The notes: generated by a model not told the origin, from the sequence alone. A DNA stretch of 64,000 bases from Sipunculus nudus (GCA_026874595.1 CM049319.1:60584917-60648916), one strand, 5' to 3'. Shown: positions 24,000-36,115, numbered from the stretch's first letter. A program made the numbers and translations.

Positions 24000-24480
24000 C
24001 GGATGTTGGCACACCGTCCACCGACCGCCACCCGTCGCCTGTTACTATAAACATCTCAACAGCCGGTGCAGCTGTTTTCACGAAATATAACAGACATACT
24101 GATCAAGTAATGAATAGGCAAAAATAATTTTTGATGGCGCCATCTTTTACTTACTTTTTGCTAGATCAATTGTTTTATTCTCTTTTATTCATTAAATAAA
24201 TAAATAAAAATGTATTAACATATTTTTTTTCTATTTATTTCTGCATAAAATTCACGAGGTTGTGTCATTTGTTGAAAAGCTATTGTCACATCTATGAGCA
24301 CTGTCAACTCGGCATTGTCTCCAGTCAGAGTTAAACCCCACGTGACTGACAATTCTAGAGCTCATCGAGCGCTTAGGATCATTGACACTGTCAGTCCCAA
24401 ATTTTCAGAGGAGAAAAAAATCATGCTTTACTAGAAATGTTGTCTGTGACGTCACACTTTGCCCCAGGCAATCACATCAG
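24000..24480 (-). promoter_or_regulatory. Candidate promoter for the minus-strand exon
   Basis: Upstream of the ATG at 23983 on the minus strand lie a perfect palindrome GATGGCGCCATC (24134-24145), which contains an AAGATGGCG-like YY1 word; an E-box CACGTG (24339-24344); and a perfect CRE, TGACGTCA (24447-24454). CpG content is higher than in nearby DNA. The clustering within 470 bp of a candidate start is suggestive only. Confidence 0.35.
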
Positions 24481-25305
24481 GGTCCTTGCAGTCTCTGGAT
24501 GCAATGCTCCCTGCACGTGACAAACCAACGTGCCGATAGGTTAACCTTACCAGATGTTATGTCCATTACTAAATATCTCAAGAACAGCCATGGGTATTAG
24601 GAAAACAGAAAAAACGGTTACTTGACTGCTCTTCAACTTTAACGCCTTTTTCCGAATAAGCCAGAAAATGTTTACATTCCACTTTTAATAACAAGGTTAT
24701 AGAAATTCTGGAGAATGGGCAAAAGTGAAGGAATAAGTATTGAGTTCAATAATTTTCAAAATTCTGTCTTCAAGGAAATTTAGGTAGTTGATTATATGAC
24801 AAGTAAGCAAACACAGGATATCCATGTTTAACTACTGGTGACACAGTATTTTCAATTAAATGTTTTTTTTTCGTGATTACCCGCTGTCATTCAGTAAATG
24901 GCACAGAATGAACATCCCACGTAACAAAATAACGTCTTGGCGACATTATAGGGTGACGTTACGTGTTCGTCGTCTTAACGTTCGGCTAGACCGTCATGCT
25001 AACGTGTGGGGTATCGTGGACGTCACCAGGACATCATTTTATATCGTCATAAAATACCATTCAATGAACCTACCCAGAATCTTTCATAAACTTCCGTGTA
25101 TACAAACATTCACTTGGAGATACATATTTTTTTTTATTCAAGATGGTTTATTAAAGCGAAGTTTCAGTGTGATATTTTACGCTGGCATGCGGGTTTAATT
25201 GTCTGACTCTTGACAACTCTCTGCCGGTTGTACCTTTTCACGTATTGCGACTGGTAAATTCTGTGTCTTTGTGTTCCTTGATGGGTATAAAAAGATATTT
25301 TAACC
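24481..25305. other. Intergenic DNA with ACGT-rich patch
   Basis: The stretch 24915-25025 contains many ACGT words (for example GTGACGTTACGTG, AACGTTCGG, GGACGTCACC), unusual for this AT-rich, CpG-poor window. No convincing gene; the 112-codon open frame across it has no coding look. Confidence 0.3.
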
Positions 25306-25309
25306 GACT

Positions 25310-25500
25310 TCTGTGGCTCAGGGGTAGGGAACAGGACTCAAAGCCGGGAGATCGTGAGTTCGAATCTCAGCAGAGGCGGTCACCTAGAGTGAGTGCTCTG
25401 CAGGCTTAATGGGAAGGTCGTGCCCCACGGCCGTGTTTCACTCACAAAGGAGTGCGCCTTTCGGTGGTTCCTCTGTGATAAGTCCCGGTCAATGGGAACG
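25310..25500 (+). mobile_element. tRNA-derived SINE
   Basis: The head has an internal A box (TGGCTCAGGGGTA, about 25313-25325) and a B box (GAGTTCGAATCTC, about 25355-25367) at the right spacing. The first seven bases (ACTTCTG) can still pair with CAGAGGC after the T arm, apart from one mismatch, giving a recognisable tRNA cloverleaf whose anticodon arm has decayed. A non-tRNA body follows to about 25500. This is the structure of a SINE rather than a functional tRNA gene. Confidence 0.7.
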
Positions 25501-27660
25501 ATTACGCAACCAGGGCCCGCAGGTGTAGTTTTAACCAGGCCCAGTTAACGTCAGGATATAAATTGAGAGGATGCGTGTGATACTGCCCTGTCACGTAGTC
25601 CGAAATCGGAATTGAATTATGCAGATGAACGTATACGTTCAGGGATAGAAATAAAGGAAAAAAGTTACATTCCCCTAGGGCAATGCTGTGCAGTGCTGTT
25701 ACATTCCCCATTCAAAAGTTACATTCCCTCAATCAGAATTTGTTTATATTGGTAAAATGAACAACACAACTTATCCTTTGAAGAGCCTATCTTTATCTTC
25801 ATAATCTGTTCCCTATCGATATACAAAACAACACTTATTTTTAATCATTTTTTTGTTTGTTTTTAATCTATTAATTGGACGGAGAAACCATATAGAATAA
25901 ATATTTTAAAATGCACGCCATGGAATATTAAGCGTTGCCAAGTCATACTTAATATGACTGATTTTGATACTTAACACTTAGAACTAGGGCCAATTTTCCA
26001 TTTCAAAAACAAGGCTTTTCTTTTCATTCATGCTTTTCAAATCATCCCTTCCAATTTAGTTACATATTATTTGCAGCCAGATCCATTATTTTTGCTCACA
26101 ATATGAAAAATAAAAAATAGAAAAGTTTTGAACTGGGCTTATGATAAAAAGACGATTCGTAAGTTTTTCCCAATTGACTGAAGGGAGCCCTGCCGACATA
26201 CAATCATTTGTTGCTCATTGAGGAAGTTCCAAATTGGCAAATCAGTATTGAAACTTATTTATGTTATGAAAAACTGAACTTACGAAAAAAAGACATAGCG
26301 TATACATTAATCTAAGGCTCTATTCGCCGTTGATTAATTAAAAAAGATAGGGATTTTAGGCAGTTGGCCGTGCCAGCGTATACATTAATTGCCCTGGTAC
26401 GATGTCTGTCGGTTCAGGTCTATGGCTTTAAGAAGAATATTTTTGAAAAGTATGAATTGAATAAATGCTCAATATTCTTTCCCAAAAAAATTAAAACATT
26501 CGGAAACTGGAACTAAATGTAATATTTCCGGGTCATTTATGTGTAAGCATATAGCCGTTGAACCTTGAAAATTTGCGGCTACCGCTTCCTTTTTATAATT
26601 GTTTGGCAGACACCAACATTTCAATAAAAAATTCAAACTGATTATTATAACAGAGTCTTTTTGTCTGTACATCTGATTCATGAAATATTCCTGTTATGTA
26701 GCCGTGGAAACTATGTCAGTTCGACCGGGAAAATTTAGTTGCTCGCGTCGACGGTCGCCACAACATACTCGTTTGACCAGTATCAAACGATTAAACGTCC
26801 AAATTCCCGGTCGGAATAATTATTATGCAGTCGATAATTGAATATTTCCGTTCTTCTGAGTTGTGACGTTTTCGTATGAATTATACTGCAACAGTGAGTC
26901 ATTCAGTCACGAGAAACATCTTACTTTCGTCAAGGTATATTCCCGGGCTCTGGCTTATTATAATATTGGGTTTCAGCAAGGTCACATGGTCGTGAGGCAC
27001 GAATAGTATGAGGGAAATTCCTATTCAAATTAAAACACGTGACACGTTCATTCCAGAGTAGAAATATGCAAATAAAAGAAATGGCGACCTTTGTTTGGCT
27101 CGATTTGTCTGCCGTGAGACTGTTTGAGTTTGGGGAGACCCGCACTAAGTTACTTCTAACCGTAAAAGCATGCTCTAATTATAACGTAAAATATCCTGAT
27201 GATTACGCTATAATTGTACTCAGCTTCGTTTCCTAGCATTGCATTGGGGGAAGGATATTCCCTTGATCTAATAGAGTTGCACGGCGGATTTTGAATAAAG
27301 ATCAACCTTGTGGCATTTTGGGTACATTCGAACAAGTTGTGATGCTCAAGAAAATAACGGGAAAAGTAGATTGCAGAAGATTGAATCAAATAATAAAATT
27401 AATTATAAGATATATGACATAATTTCTTATATATCACAAGGAAGATTCATGATCATACGGTAAAGGAAAGTCAAGTCAATGATTAATCTGATTTGAAAAA
27501 CTGTTAGCTTAGGAAGAGGAAATGTGAAAAAAACAGCACTTAATATTATGAAGATAAAATAAATCAAAATATTGATACTGTAATTGTCGTCAAGACTGAT
27601 ATGTTTTTGTTAATCAGTTAATAGTTAGAACTCCAGGAAAGAACAAGACTTGAGCGTGTT
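25501..27660. other. Intergenic DNA, no gene seen
   Basis: No recognisable gene. A 15-bp direct repeat AGCGTATACATTAAT occurs at about 26298 and 26375, 77 bp apart. The plus-strand frame at 27039-27236 is short and unrecognised. Confidence 0.35.
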
Positions 27661-27665
27661 TTCTT

Positions 27666-27666
<1 letters not shown>

Positions 27667-27705
<39 letters not shown>
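27667..27705 (-). repeat. 39-bp poly(T) tract, possibly a retroposon tail
   Basis: Thirty-nine uninterrupted T residues. On the minus strand this is a poly(A) run that could be the tail of a retroposed copy lying at higher coordinates, but I found no recognisable body. The Lys-rich open frame across it is an artefact of the tract. Confidence 0.75.
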
Positions 27706-27707
<2 letters not shown>

Positions 27708-28280
27708 CGTAACTTTCTTGATACCAACGCTTTATTACAATTACATCTGATAGATGCCATTCGCTCATATTAACAACAGGTGCTACTTGCATCGTAAACC
27801 TTAAATGAAAGAACACAAATTTACTTTCGTCGTTCTCTCCTGGCCTGGTCCGCTTCACTGTCTTGTCATGTCTGAGCGTCCAAGGTGTTATCAACCCGAG
27901 ATTTTGCCCTTGCTTGTGATCTGTCCCCTGCATCCGCCCTGACAGCTGTAACTAACACACATGAAGGCAGCATACATTAATACAGCTTAACAAGAAACAC
28001 AAGAGACCAATGCTCACCCGCTGAAACGCATATCGCGATTGTAACATGAAGTATAAAAAATTGTTAAATTTCTTTACAAAGTACAATAAAAACTGCTGAA
28101 ACAGAACAATATCGCTTTAATTACGTAATAAGAAAGTAATTTGCCCAATGTGTTTTTTATGTGACCTACTTTAACCAGGATAAACGTGAAACACATTTGA
28201 TGATCGAACATCCAGACAGCAAGAGTTGAGAAATCCGAGAAAATCTGTACTGAAATTCTTTTTAAATTCACAAAATACAG

Positions 28281-28447
28281 GACCTGGACAGTCGAGGGGT
28301 AAAACGCTTGGCTTTTGGCGACCCGGGTTTAATCCCAGGTGTGGTTATGAGAGTGGGTTGCGGTGTCCCGTCCATGGCCCGTGGTTTTCTCCGGGTTCTC
28401 CTGTTTAATCCACCTAATAAGACGCTACCGAACGCCATAACCTGAGC
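28281..28447 (+). mobile_element. tRNA-derived SINE, family 2, longer copy
   Basis: The start has a diverged A-box-like block (CAGTCGAGGGGTAAAACGC) and a B-box-like block (GGGTTTAATCCCAGG). The body (GAGAGTGGGTTG...CCCGTCCA...GTGGTTTTCTCCGGG...CTACCGAACGCCA) is shared with an inverted copy at 37011-37140, proving that it is dispersed. Confidence 0.7.
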
Positions 28448-31150
28448 CATTTAGAGTGCCTGGTATAAGATATAATAACTAATTGGACAATCCATATAAA
28501 ATAAATAAAGTAGAATTGTGTCCCCACCAAAAGATGATTGTGCTAATCCCTGCATGCCTGACTGAATTAACATTAGCACAAAATTTGGTAAAAATTCATC
28601 CAGCCCTTCCTGATAAAAGCTGCTTACAAACGGATGATTGACGCGGTAGTCATAGCTAACACAATTCACAAGTGAGCTAAAACGTGCTCAACATCGCATT
28701 ATACATTACCAACACACTTGCCAAAGCACTGTTACCTGCTTTCGTAGACGAGGGCAACGTCAGGGCCCTAACATAACAGTCGAAGTGAGCCTGGCAAGAA
28801 CAGGGAGATAAATTTGTCAGGGACGGAGTTACCGAAGGATGTGCTGGAGTATCTATAGAGCCTTCTTCATCGACACATCTCCACTCTCATCTGAAACATA
28901 ATTTCTATTTGTAGCTGCCAGACAATAGCTCTGAGGCGGTTTTTTGTTAACTATTATTTATGGTACCTTCGCGGGGCTTACACGTGATAAGTCACGTGGT
29001 TTACTTTTGTCTAGACCAGTTCGCTATTTTTCTTCGGGCAGCCAGCATTGGTATTGTATTATTTTTTTATCAAACAATAAATAGTGGATGTGAATGCGTG
29101 GTTTTTGATTTTCTAATTGCAGAAATGAGCACTGAAAACGGATTGCCTCTTAATAAAAGCAAATGAGTTGGCTGTATATATACTGTAAAAAGAGAGCCGA
29201 GACTGAACACTTTGGGAGTGTTCAAAAATATTACACTAGTGTTCAAAGTTATAACATTTGCGTTCATAACTTCATACATCAACAAAAACATCAACTTTTA
29301 TTAACACCATGCAGTGTTCCTTCCTCGAGTACTTGTGTTCAGTTTTCTAACACAACATTTTTCAAACAATAAGCGTCTGAACCTTCATCCGTAACATCCG
29401 TTACATCGAGACTGTCCACCTTATCCTTATGGTCATAAGGACACACCAGCTCATTCAACCTCTCCTGACTGACCTCTCTTGACAAAAATCATCCGTATAA
29501 AAACTCAGTGACCGGAATAGGATTAATGCTATAAATGGCGATTTAATTATTTGCGTTTCTTCGTGCATTTCTTGAATTATGATTCTGCACGTGCCTGTTG
29601 ATTTTCACCATCCACTTAAACGTCCTTTGTGGAGAGGTACTCATAAAATATCCCTCATGGAAAGGTACTGGTAAACGAATGTCCTTCAAGGGAAGGTAAT
29701 TGTTAAAACAAGCTTGTAAATTTACTGTTGGACGTTGTTTAAAATATCTAAGCTGGTGCTATAGTTGGAAAGTAGCAAACACATAAGTAGGGAAAGTGAC
29801 ATGCAGATACAGTATTATAATTCATCAACAGATCTCACTGGATCGTATCCCTTTCACACACACAACGAAGCGGTGAGGCTGGGTAGGCAATGGCCTCACC
29901 AATATTTTTTGGCAATTATGCAAAAGAAAACACACTCTCTCCCTCAGCAACTCAATGGATCAGCACTGGCACTATTCGTTCAATAGACAAGTCCGCACGT
30001 GGAGTTGTCCACCAGTCTAATTGTGTTTTCAGTTCCTCATGCATGTTGTTAATTGACTGTCTACTGTCCTCGTTTGAGTTTTTACTAAATGTTTCATTTC
30101 GGCTAATGCATGTTTCAATTGATTTTGAAATCAAGGTCATTGCTTGCTTATTCGCCAGTTTTAGCTTGAGCATGCGCTTCATTCAGCAAATATTTGTACA
30201 TATTCGATGATGACTGAGTTGGTTTTATTCCCAGACTTGTTTTGTCGTGTCATACTGCTGGTTTTATGGCACTCGTTCAGAATATTATATCCAGGTAGCG
30301 GGAGCTTCCTGAAAACACATCCTCACTCGCCTGTCATGTGACCTGGAAAAAAAATCGAAATTTTAAAACTTACTATCCATGTCTTCTTTTGGCTAGATAA
30401 CTCAGATGCAATGTTCGCTTCTTGGGCTGCAGCTCACTTTCAACAGAGCAGTCGATATTATCTCAAAAGATGGGGCAACAGTAAATTTCTAAACGATTAA
30501 AGGGATATAATCTGGAGCCAAATTATGCCTATTCTTTCACACTATCAGTTCAGTTTTACTTTATACAAATGTTTCCCAGCAAAACAATCCCAGCACACGG
30601 TCCCATTTCCTTGCATACGGCTGTTTAACGCCATGTTATTGCTTTGCTTGTTGGTAAATACAGTCTCTTAACCATTACAAGGCCGCGTGACTTGAGGTTC
30701 GATTAAGAGGGACAACACGCGGTCTTTCAGCCAGTAGAAACATGTATTACATTTTTGGCATGGTCAATCAGGGCATTTTCTGATTAAAACGTGTTTTGGC
30801 TCAGCGATGCACACGGCCCCACGCCCTGTGTTTATGTTGACACCTGCCATCGCGCCCGGTCCACTGTTTTTAACATACGTTTACAGGAGAAAGCAAACGT
30901 TTTCAGGGCAATATTTTGGCATGTTCAGATTTATTTTAAAGGGAAGAGGCTATTTACGTGTTACCTCAACATGCTTTGTAGGTGATTTGGCCCCTTCAAT
31001 ATTATTTTATAAAGACTATTATCATGCACCCAATTTTTGCCGCTTTAGAAAGTTAACTTTCGAGCTTAGTTTCCAATTAATGGGGATTATAACATCTAGT
31101 ACATATACTGGACTAATACTTTGTCTGAAAATAAATATACTCGCACTTAA
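28448..31150. other. Intergenic DNA, no gene seen
   Basis: Contains only short open frames without coding character and no clear repeats. The 132-codon open frame at 30807-31205 runs into the MITE at 31151 and lacks any recognisable domain. Confidence 0.35.
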
Positions 31151-31341
31151 GGGGCGGATCCAGGATTTTGGAAAGGGGAGGGTCATGCCCAGGAAGACTG
31201 AATGAAAACCTAAAAAAGAGGTCCTCTGGTCCGAGTGAAGGGGTCAAGGCCGCAAATTTGGCTTGAAACCCTAAAAAAGGTTGTTTCGAATCAAAAGGGG
31301 GGAGGATTCAAAGGGGTTCTGAGGGTCCGGATCCGCCACTG
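31151..31341 (+). mobile_element. MITE with GGATCC-containing terminal inverted repeats, copy 1
   Basis: It begins GGGGCGGATCCAGGATTTTGG and ends GGGTCCGGATCCGCCACTG, so the ends are inverted repeats. The interior phrase (ACCCTAAAAAAGGTTGTTTCG, GGCCGCAAA) is shared with the copy at 35208-35418. It encodes nothing and the flanking duplication is not clear, so the copy is old or trimmed. Confidence 0.75.
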
Positions 31342-33190
31342 TATTTTAGCCTCTTATCAGGGATTGCACCCTCCAGTGTCTGCTGGAGAAAAAAAATGTT
31401 CTTTTTGCTCAAACCAACAAAACATATAAAAACTGGAAATTCCCAGTAATTAACATATAGGTGGTGATACACTGGACTGTTCAGAAGACCAGTTGTGGGA
31501 ATGTTAATTCTAAGTGCTTGGTTAATACCCGAAGATAATTAAATGTTGGAGATTAAACAGGGCACTGACTCACATCATCTCCGCGCTATTGGCTTACCCT
31601 GGAATAGAGGACCACCTCCACAGCATTTGCGCCACGGGATTCTATGAGAGCGAAGTTTGGCACCTGAAAGACTACAGCTAACATGTGTAAAATATTCATG
31701 AATGGTTTTCATTTGTTGCATTTATTGTCACCAGATACATATATGCACTATAGCCTCCCTGGCACAATTTATACAAAGGACTATAAAAAGTTACGTTTGA
31801 ACTGGACTTTGTTTACAATATCTTAAAATAATGATATCAATTTAATTTCTACAAAATGCTTCTTAACATAGAGTGTTCTGTACACCAATGCCACATTTTC
31901 ATCAGTCTCTTTGCAGATTTACCAGTTATGCCTCAGAAAATGTAAACAATAAACAAAGGGCGGGAAAGTATATTGAAGTTCCCAGCACTCTCCTATATTG
32001 GCACTTTAATGGTCATTTTTCACAATATAATTATATCTTAAATTTTATTTGGGTGGTATGCGATGGATTAACTTTACTGACTTTGAAGCGATTGATGCCT
32101 TCAACTTCAACTAGATTATTAATGTTATATTGAAAACGTGACGACGCTTCTCGAATCGAGGACCTCTAGTGCGCATGCGCCTATCGTGCGCATGCGCGCA
32201 GTGACAGATTTGGAACGTCACCCAGACGTTTACGTTACAAATACAATATATAATGTTGCCAAAACATCCTATAGTCTATCAGCCAGACCCTGAAAATAAG
32301 GCCTGTCGGTACCAAAGGAGGGGCAATTGCTATCATTATTTTTTCTAAAGACATTGATCCATAGATTTCTAAAATGCACGATAGCAGTAAGGGAGTGGTA
32401 GCTTTCTGTAAAATATAAGCCTGTTTCCATGGCAACTATGATAATTTTGGCAGTAATTATGAAATTTACAAAGGAGGCTTTAACTTTGTTAGTTTTGTGT
32501 ATAAAATAAACGCCAAAATGCATAAGAAGAAAAATATTTATTTTAAATAATATTTTCTACACACAAAATAATTTGCATATTTGGCTGTATTTTCTAGTAT
32601 AAATTCATATGTTTACACCAAACACATGTTGACAGTGACGTAATTAGTTTTCGCGAATACAAACCAAGACATTCGAGTAACGTCATGTTTAAATTGTGTG
32701 TTAGCTGGGACCCTCTGTATTATTACTGACGATGGTTGTCACCATGTCCTCTGTGGCTACGCCCCGGATGTGCACGTTTTTTTGTCTTGGTCTGTCAGGA
32801 ATAATGCAAAGTTTGTCCTTAAGGGGGTTATGTTTCTTATTTTTTTCTATGGGGCTATCGCAGCGCCATCTGTCGGCAACTACGATTGTGTTTCAAGGCA
32901 GAAGGCACTTTTTTAACCTGAATCAAAGCCTGAGACCCTCCACGAAGTTCCTGTAGCATCAGCAAACACAATCTGGTTTTATTTTTTAAATGTTTTTTTT
33001 TTTTTTAATCTGTGCCCAATCAAAGAGATGGTGTCCAAATGCTTGTTTGGGACTGCTTGGTGGGGTATTTTGGGCTTCACTGCATTCGGGCCAGGATGGT
33101 TAAAAAATGAGATATATACACAAGCCCCCCTTTTCTTGGTCTAGTTTGACTGAAGAAACAACAAGAAACAACTCAGGTAAAAAGAGGTTT
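31342..33190. other. Intergenic DNA, no gene seen
   Basis: No gene recognised. A poly(T) run lies at about 32991-33006. The possible promoter motifs at 32170-32197 are listed separately. Confidence 0.35.
32170..32197. promoter_or_regulatory. Two tandem NRF1-type sites
   Basis: TGCGCATGCGC occurs twice, at 32170-32180 and 32187-32197, 17 bp apart. This palindromic CpG-rich word matches the NRF1 consensus and is typical of animal promoters. No start codon or exon was found beside it, so it may mark an unseen first exon or a CpG relic. Confidence 0.4.
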
Positions 33191-33194
33191 AATA

Positions 33195-33684
33195 TCAGAA
33201 TTTATTTTGAAAATGATTTAAAAGAGGCCCAAATCTCAGGTGTTTTATAGATGTTATATAGGGAAAATAAATACAGCCACGTGTCCAGAACGGAGGACGT
33301 GTAAAACTTATTACCTGTGAATTCGCAGGGAGCTGCAGAATTAGCGGAAAGTTTTCTAACAAGATGTACATTGGAAAATATGGGCGAGATGGCGTTAAAA
33401 TACTCGATAAATTCTCCAGGTCTATGCCAATTTTGCGAGATTCTCTTAGAAATAATATATTCAACCAATGCCAAGTGCCGCTGTTTAGACCGTCCGTAAA
33501 GAAATTCTTTGTTGGGGCTAACCCGGCCGGTCGAGTATTTGGATTTCGGCTTGATTTTTTTTTTACTAGTCTGCAATTTTTTTTTTTTCGGATCTGCCCC
33601 ATGCGCGCCTGGGCCCGTAAAATCTGCCTTCATGTGCTGGAAAAACAGCCCCTCTATAGGCCTAATATTCTTAGATGCTTTTAA
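33195..33684. other. Overlapping open frames on both strands, unrecognised
   Basis: Frames of 106-143 codons are open on both strands in the same interval. The minus frame from 33633 encodes a segment HLALVEYIISKRISQNWHR that looks protein-like; a plus frame from 33364 encodes KYGRDGVKILDKFSRSMP. I cannot match either to a family. A fragment of an old coding element is possible, and a shadow of chance openness equally so. Confidence 0.2.
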
Positions 33685-33883
33685 TTCCCATATAGAAAGA
33701 TATCACCCGACGTTGCCGATCGTTTAATTTGATCCTAAAAATTAGTCTGAACGTATCTTAATACGTGTGAGGATTGTTACACTCGTGGCCGACTGGACAA
33801 TACCTGCCGGGGAAACGCGGGAAGAGTTTCACAGATAATTGCATATTTCTTTGATAATTGCATATATTTGTCTGAACCGATAA

Positions 33884-33930
33884 ATAATCGATCATCAGTC
33901 GGTTTGCTGAAACCGATGATCGATTATGAA
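33884..33930. repeat. Imperfect hairpin with ATCGATCATC arms
   Basis: ATAATCGATCATCAGTCGG (left arm) faces AAACCGATGATCGATTAT (right arm) around a four-base turn, with a small bulge. It resembles the AATCGATTAA-type fold-back words near 14.4 kb and may be a terminal fragment of the same kind of element. Confidence 0.45.
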
Positions 33931-34999
33931 AAAGGAACCGACTCCAACCACTAGTGTAGATCTTTGTTTTTTTGGGGTTTTTTTTAGCCGTGACTACACG
34001 ACTCAGTAGGTATTTATGTGGGACTGGTCATTGTACAAGCCATACGGGGTAAAGTACTGCAACGGCCATCTATCCTGTTGCAACGATGTTGTGGTAAACA
34101 GTCGATAATCTTAACACTGGGCTACGAGTAAAGAATGAACATCAAAGAATACATGTGAACTAAAAACCAAAATAAAAATCCCTATCTGTGGTAACGATCG
34201 AGTAATTTCCTGTATCGCGTACAGGTTGGCTTTCGTCCAGTAACCCGTGTTAGTCATGCTTGTATTCAGGTGGTCAGATTTTCGATCAACAAACATGCAG
34301 GGGGTTTACAAATATGCTGACATAAACCGGAATTTTTCTCGTACATGATATAGGTGTTGTCAGAACGTATACTAAAAAAGCTAACCATTGGTCTGATCTG
34401 TGTCAAGTGACAGTGTACTTATAGACAATGAGGCGTTGTCAGAAATGACGAAAATATTTGCAACCCAATCGAGCCTAACAGTGCAGCCTTCCATACAAGA
34501 TATAAAGGAACTCTGACGCTAGTGGAGACTCTCTATTGTCAGAGGGCCAAACGTCCCAGCGCCTATAAGAATTTTTTATATGTATTTTTGATGAAACCTA
34601 ATTTAGAAGTATAACTGGTGCGGGCATCGAGTGGACCTATTCCGGTATATGGCGTCTATTAACATAGATAAATCCCTTGAACCTTTTATAAAAAATAACC
34701 CAGATAACGCCGATCCGTACACTCGTATGCAGGCTCACGCCCCTGTTCGTTAGGTTTTTATAAAATTGATAAATTTCCTCCCTTTATAATAATTAATTTA
34801 ATAAAATTCCTCCCTTTATATATAGAGTCCTGTATAATGATTGATATAATATGTTAATATAACTGCGTGGTAAGATCGCGAAAATTGAACCTTCGAGAAA
34901 CACTGAAAAAAGTCAAAATCGCGAATATGAAGCGAAGTATAAACATTAATTATATAGATACTAGTATTGTATATATACGGTGTTGTTTTTCTTCAGAGT

Positions 35000-35002
<3 letters not shown>
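33931..35002. other. Intergenic DNA, no gene seen
   Basis: Nothing recognised except a 29-bp stretch at 34807-34835 that is repeated exactly at 35461-35489, inside the transposon to the right. Confidence 0.35.

Positions 35003-35053
<51 letters not shown>
35003..35053. repeat. (TA)n microsatellite left of the pogo/Tigger-like element
   Basis: About 50 bp of TA running directly into the transposon end. The matching tract on the other side is 36060-36113. Confidence 0.95.
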
Positions 35054-35056
<3 letters not shown>

Positions 35057-36056
35057 TGAAACCTCGTTGTATCGAAGTAGAAGGGACTGGTGAATTTACT
35101 TCTGCTCAATGGTCTTTACATCAAGCTTTCGCTTAGCAGGCCGCGACGCCATAGCAAACAGGACACGAACAATATAAAAGAGAAGCAGCGATATTGTATG
35201 AGTACTCCAGGGGCGGATCCAGGATTTTGGCAAAGGGGGGAGGTCCAACTCAGAAGGATTGATGAACATCCTAAAAAAAAGGTCATCAGGTCCGGGAAAG
35301 GGGGGGGGTCCAGGCCGCAAAATCTCGTCCAAAACCCTATAAAAAAGGTTGTTTCGGATGCAAAAGGTGGGGGGGTCCGGACCCCCTGGACCCTCCCCCC
35401 CACATGGATCCGCTTCTGTACTCCATGGTAAATAGGAGTCAGTCTGATATATTTCTCATCTTCCTCCCTTTATATATAGAGTCCTGTATGTTGATCCTAG
35501 AAACATCAAAGGTAAGGTTAGATTTTGTTTTATCACTAACTTCTAATTAAAGAAGAAAGGCATGATCATGAGCGACTAATTGGCCAAACAAGTAAACAAC
35601 GGACTAGGTATGTCAGCCATCGCGCTTGATGAGTAAGAGACTTAATTGTTGGTATTAATTGTGTAACTAGTCAGTGCGGCCGTAGGTATGATTGATGGAC
35701 CGTGCACAACTGTTGTCCAAACATTAAAGCGCCATGACCTATAGTCGACAGAGCCATCGCGCTTGATGAGTGAGAGCCTGGTCGGTATAAATTAATTATG
35801 ACTGGTCATCACGGCCCAATCATGAGTGACGGGCCCTGCACAACTGTTATCCAATCATAACTTCGAGTTAAGCGATAGAAATATTACCTGGGGACCAACA
35901 AAACACCTCGACACATTCAGTTTTTCGACACATCTGACTTCGACACAAGCGGAGTTAAATTAGTAAGGTTATAACTAATTTTTTTCAGGGGCCCCACATT
36001 CGACTTCGACACATGCGGGAATTCGACTTAACTGAGTTCGACACAACGAGGTTTCA

Positions 36057-36059
<3 letters not shown>
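35054..36059. mobile_element. Non-autonomous pogo/Tigger-like DNA transposon, 1,006 bp
   Basis: The left end CAGTGAAACCTCGTTGT and the right end, its reverse complement, agree at about 23 of 25 positions. Each end is flanked by TA within a (TA)n tract. CAG-start ends with an ACCTCGTT word and TA target sites fit the pogo/Tigger branch of Tc1-mariner elements. There is no transposase frame. The interior holds a nested MITE (35208-35418), an internal duplication of about 137 bp (GCCATCGCGCTTGATGAGT at 35616 and 35753), and several TTCGACACA words near the right end. Confidence 0.75.
35208..35418 (+). mobile_element. MITE with GGATCC-containing ends, copy 2, nested
   Basis: It runs from CAGGGGCGGATCCAGGATTT to TGGATCCGCTTCTG and is flanked by a 5-bp direct repeat TACTC on both sides (35203-35207 and 35419-35423). 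The interior matches copy 1 at 31151. It lies inside the pogo/Tigger-like element, so it inserted later. Confidence 0.8.

Positions 36060-36113
<54 letters not shown>
36060..36113. repeat. (TA)n microsatellite right of the pogo/Tigger-like element
   Basis: About 54 bp of TA following the transposon end. Together with 35003-35053 it suggests insertion into the middle of one long TA tract. Confidence 0.95.

Positions 36114-36115
<2 letters not shown>

Noticed and set aside
24860-25198. 112-codon plus-strand frame
   Set aside because: Irregular composition and no family resemblance; likely chance openness.
25310-25380. A functional tRNA gene
   Set aside because: A and B boxes are present but the anticodon arm does not fold and a SINE body follows.
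27625-27933. 102-codon minus-strand frame with a poly-Lys run
   Set aside because: The Lys run is the 39-bp T tract; the rest has no recognisable domain or splice context.
30807-31205. 132-codon plus-strand frame
   Set aside because: It runs into a MITE, has no known motif and no coding-like composition.
35090-35431. 113-codon frame spanning the nested MITE
   Set aside because: It crosses a MITE boundary and is composed of transposon sequence only.
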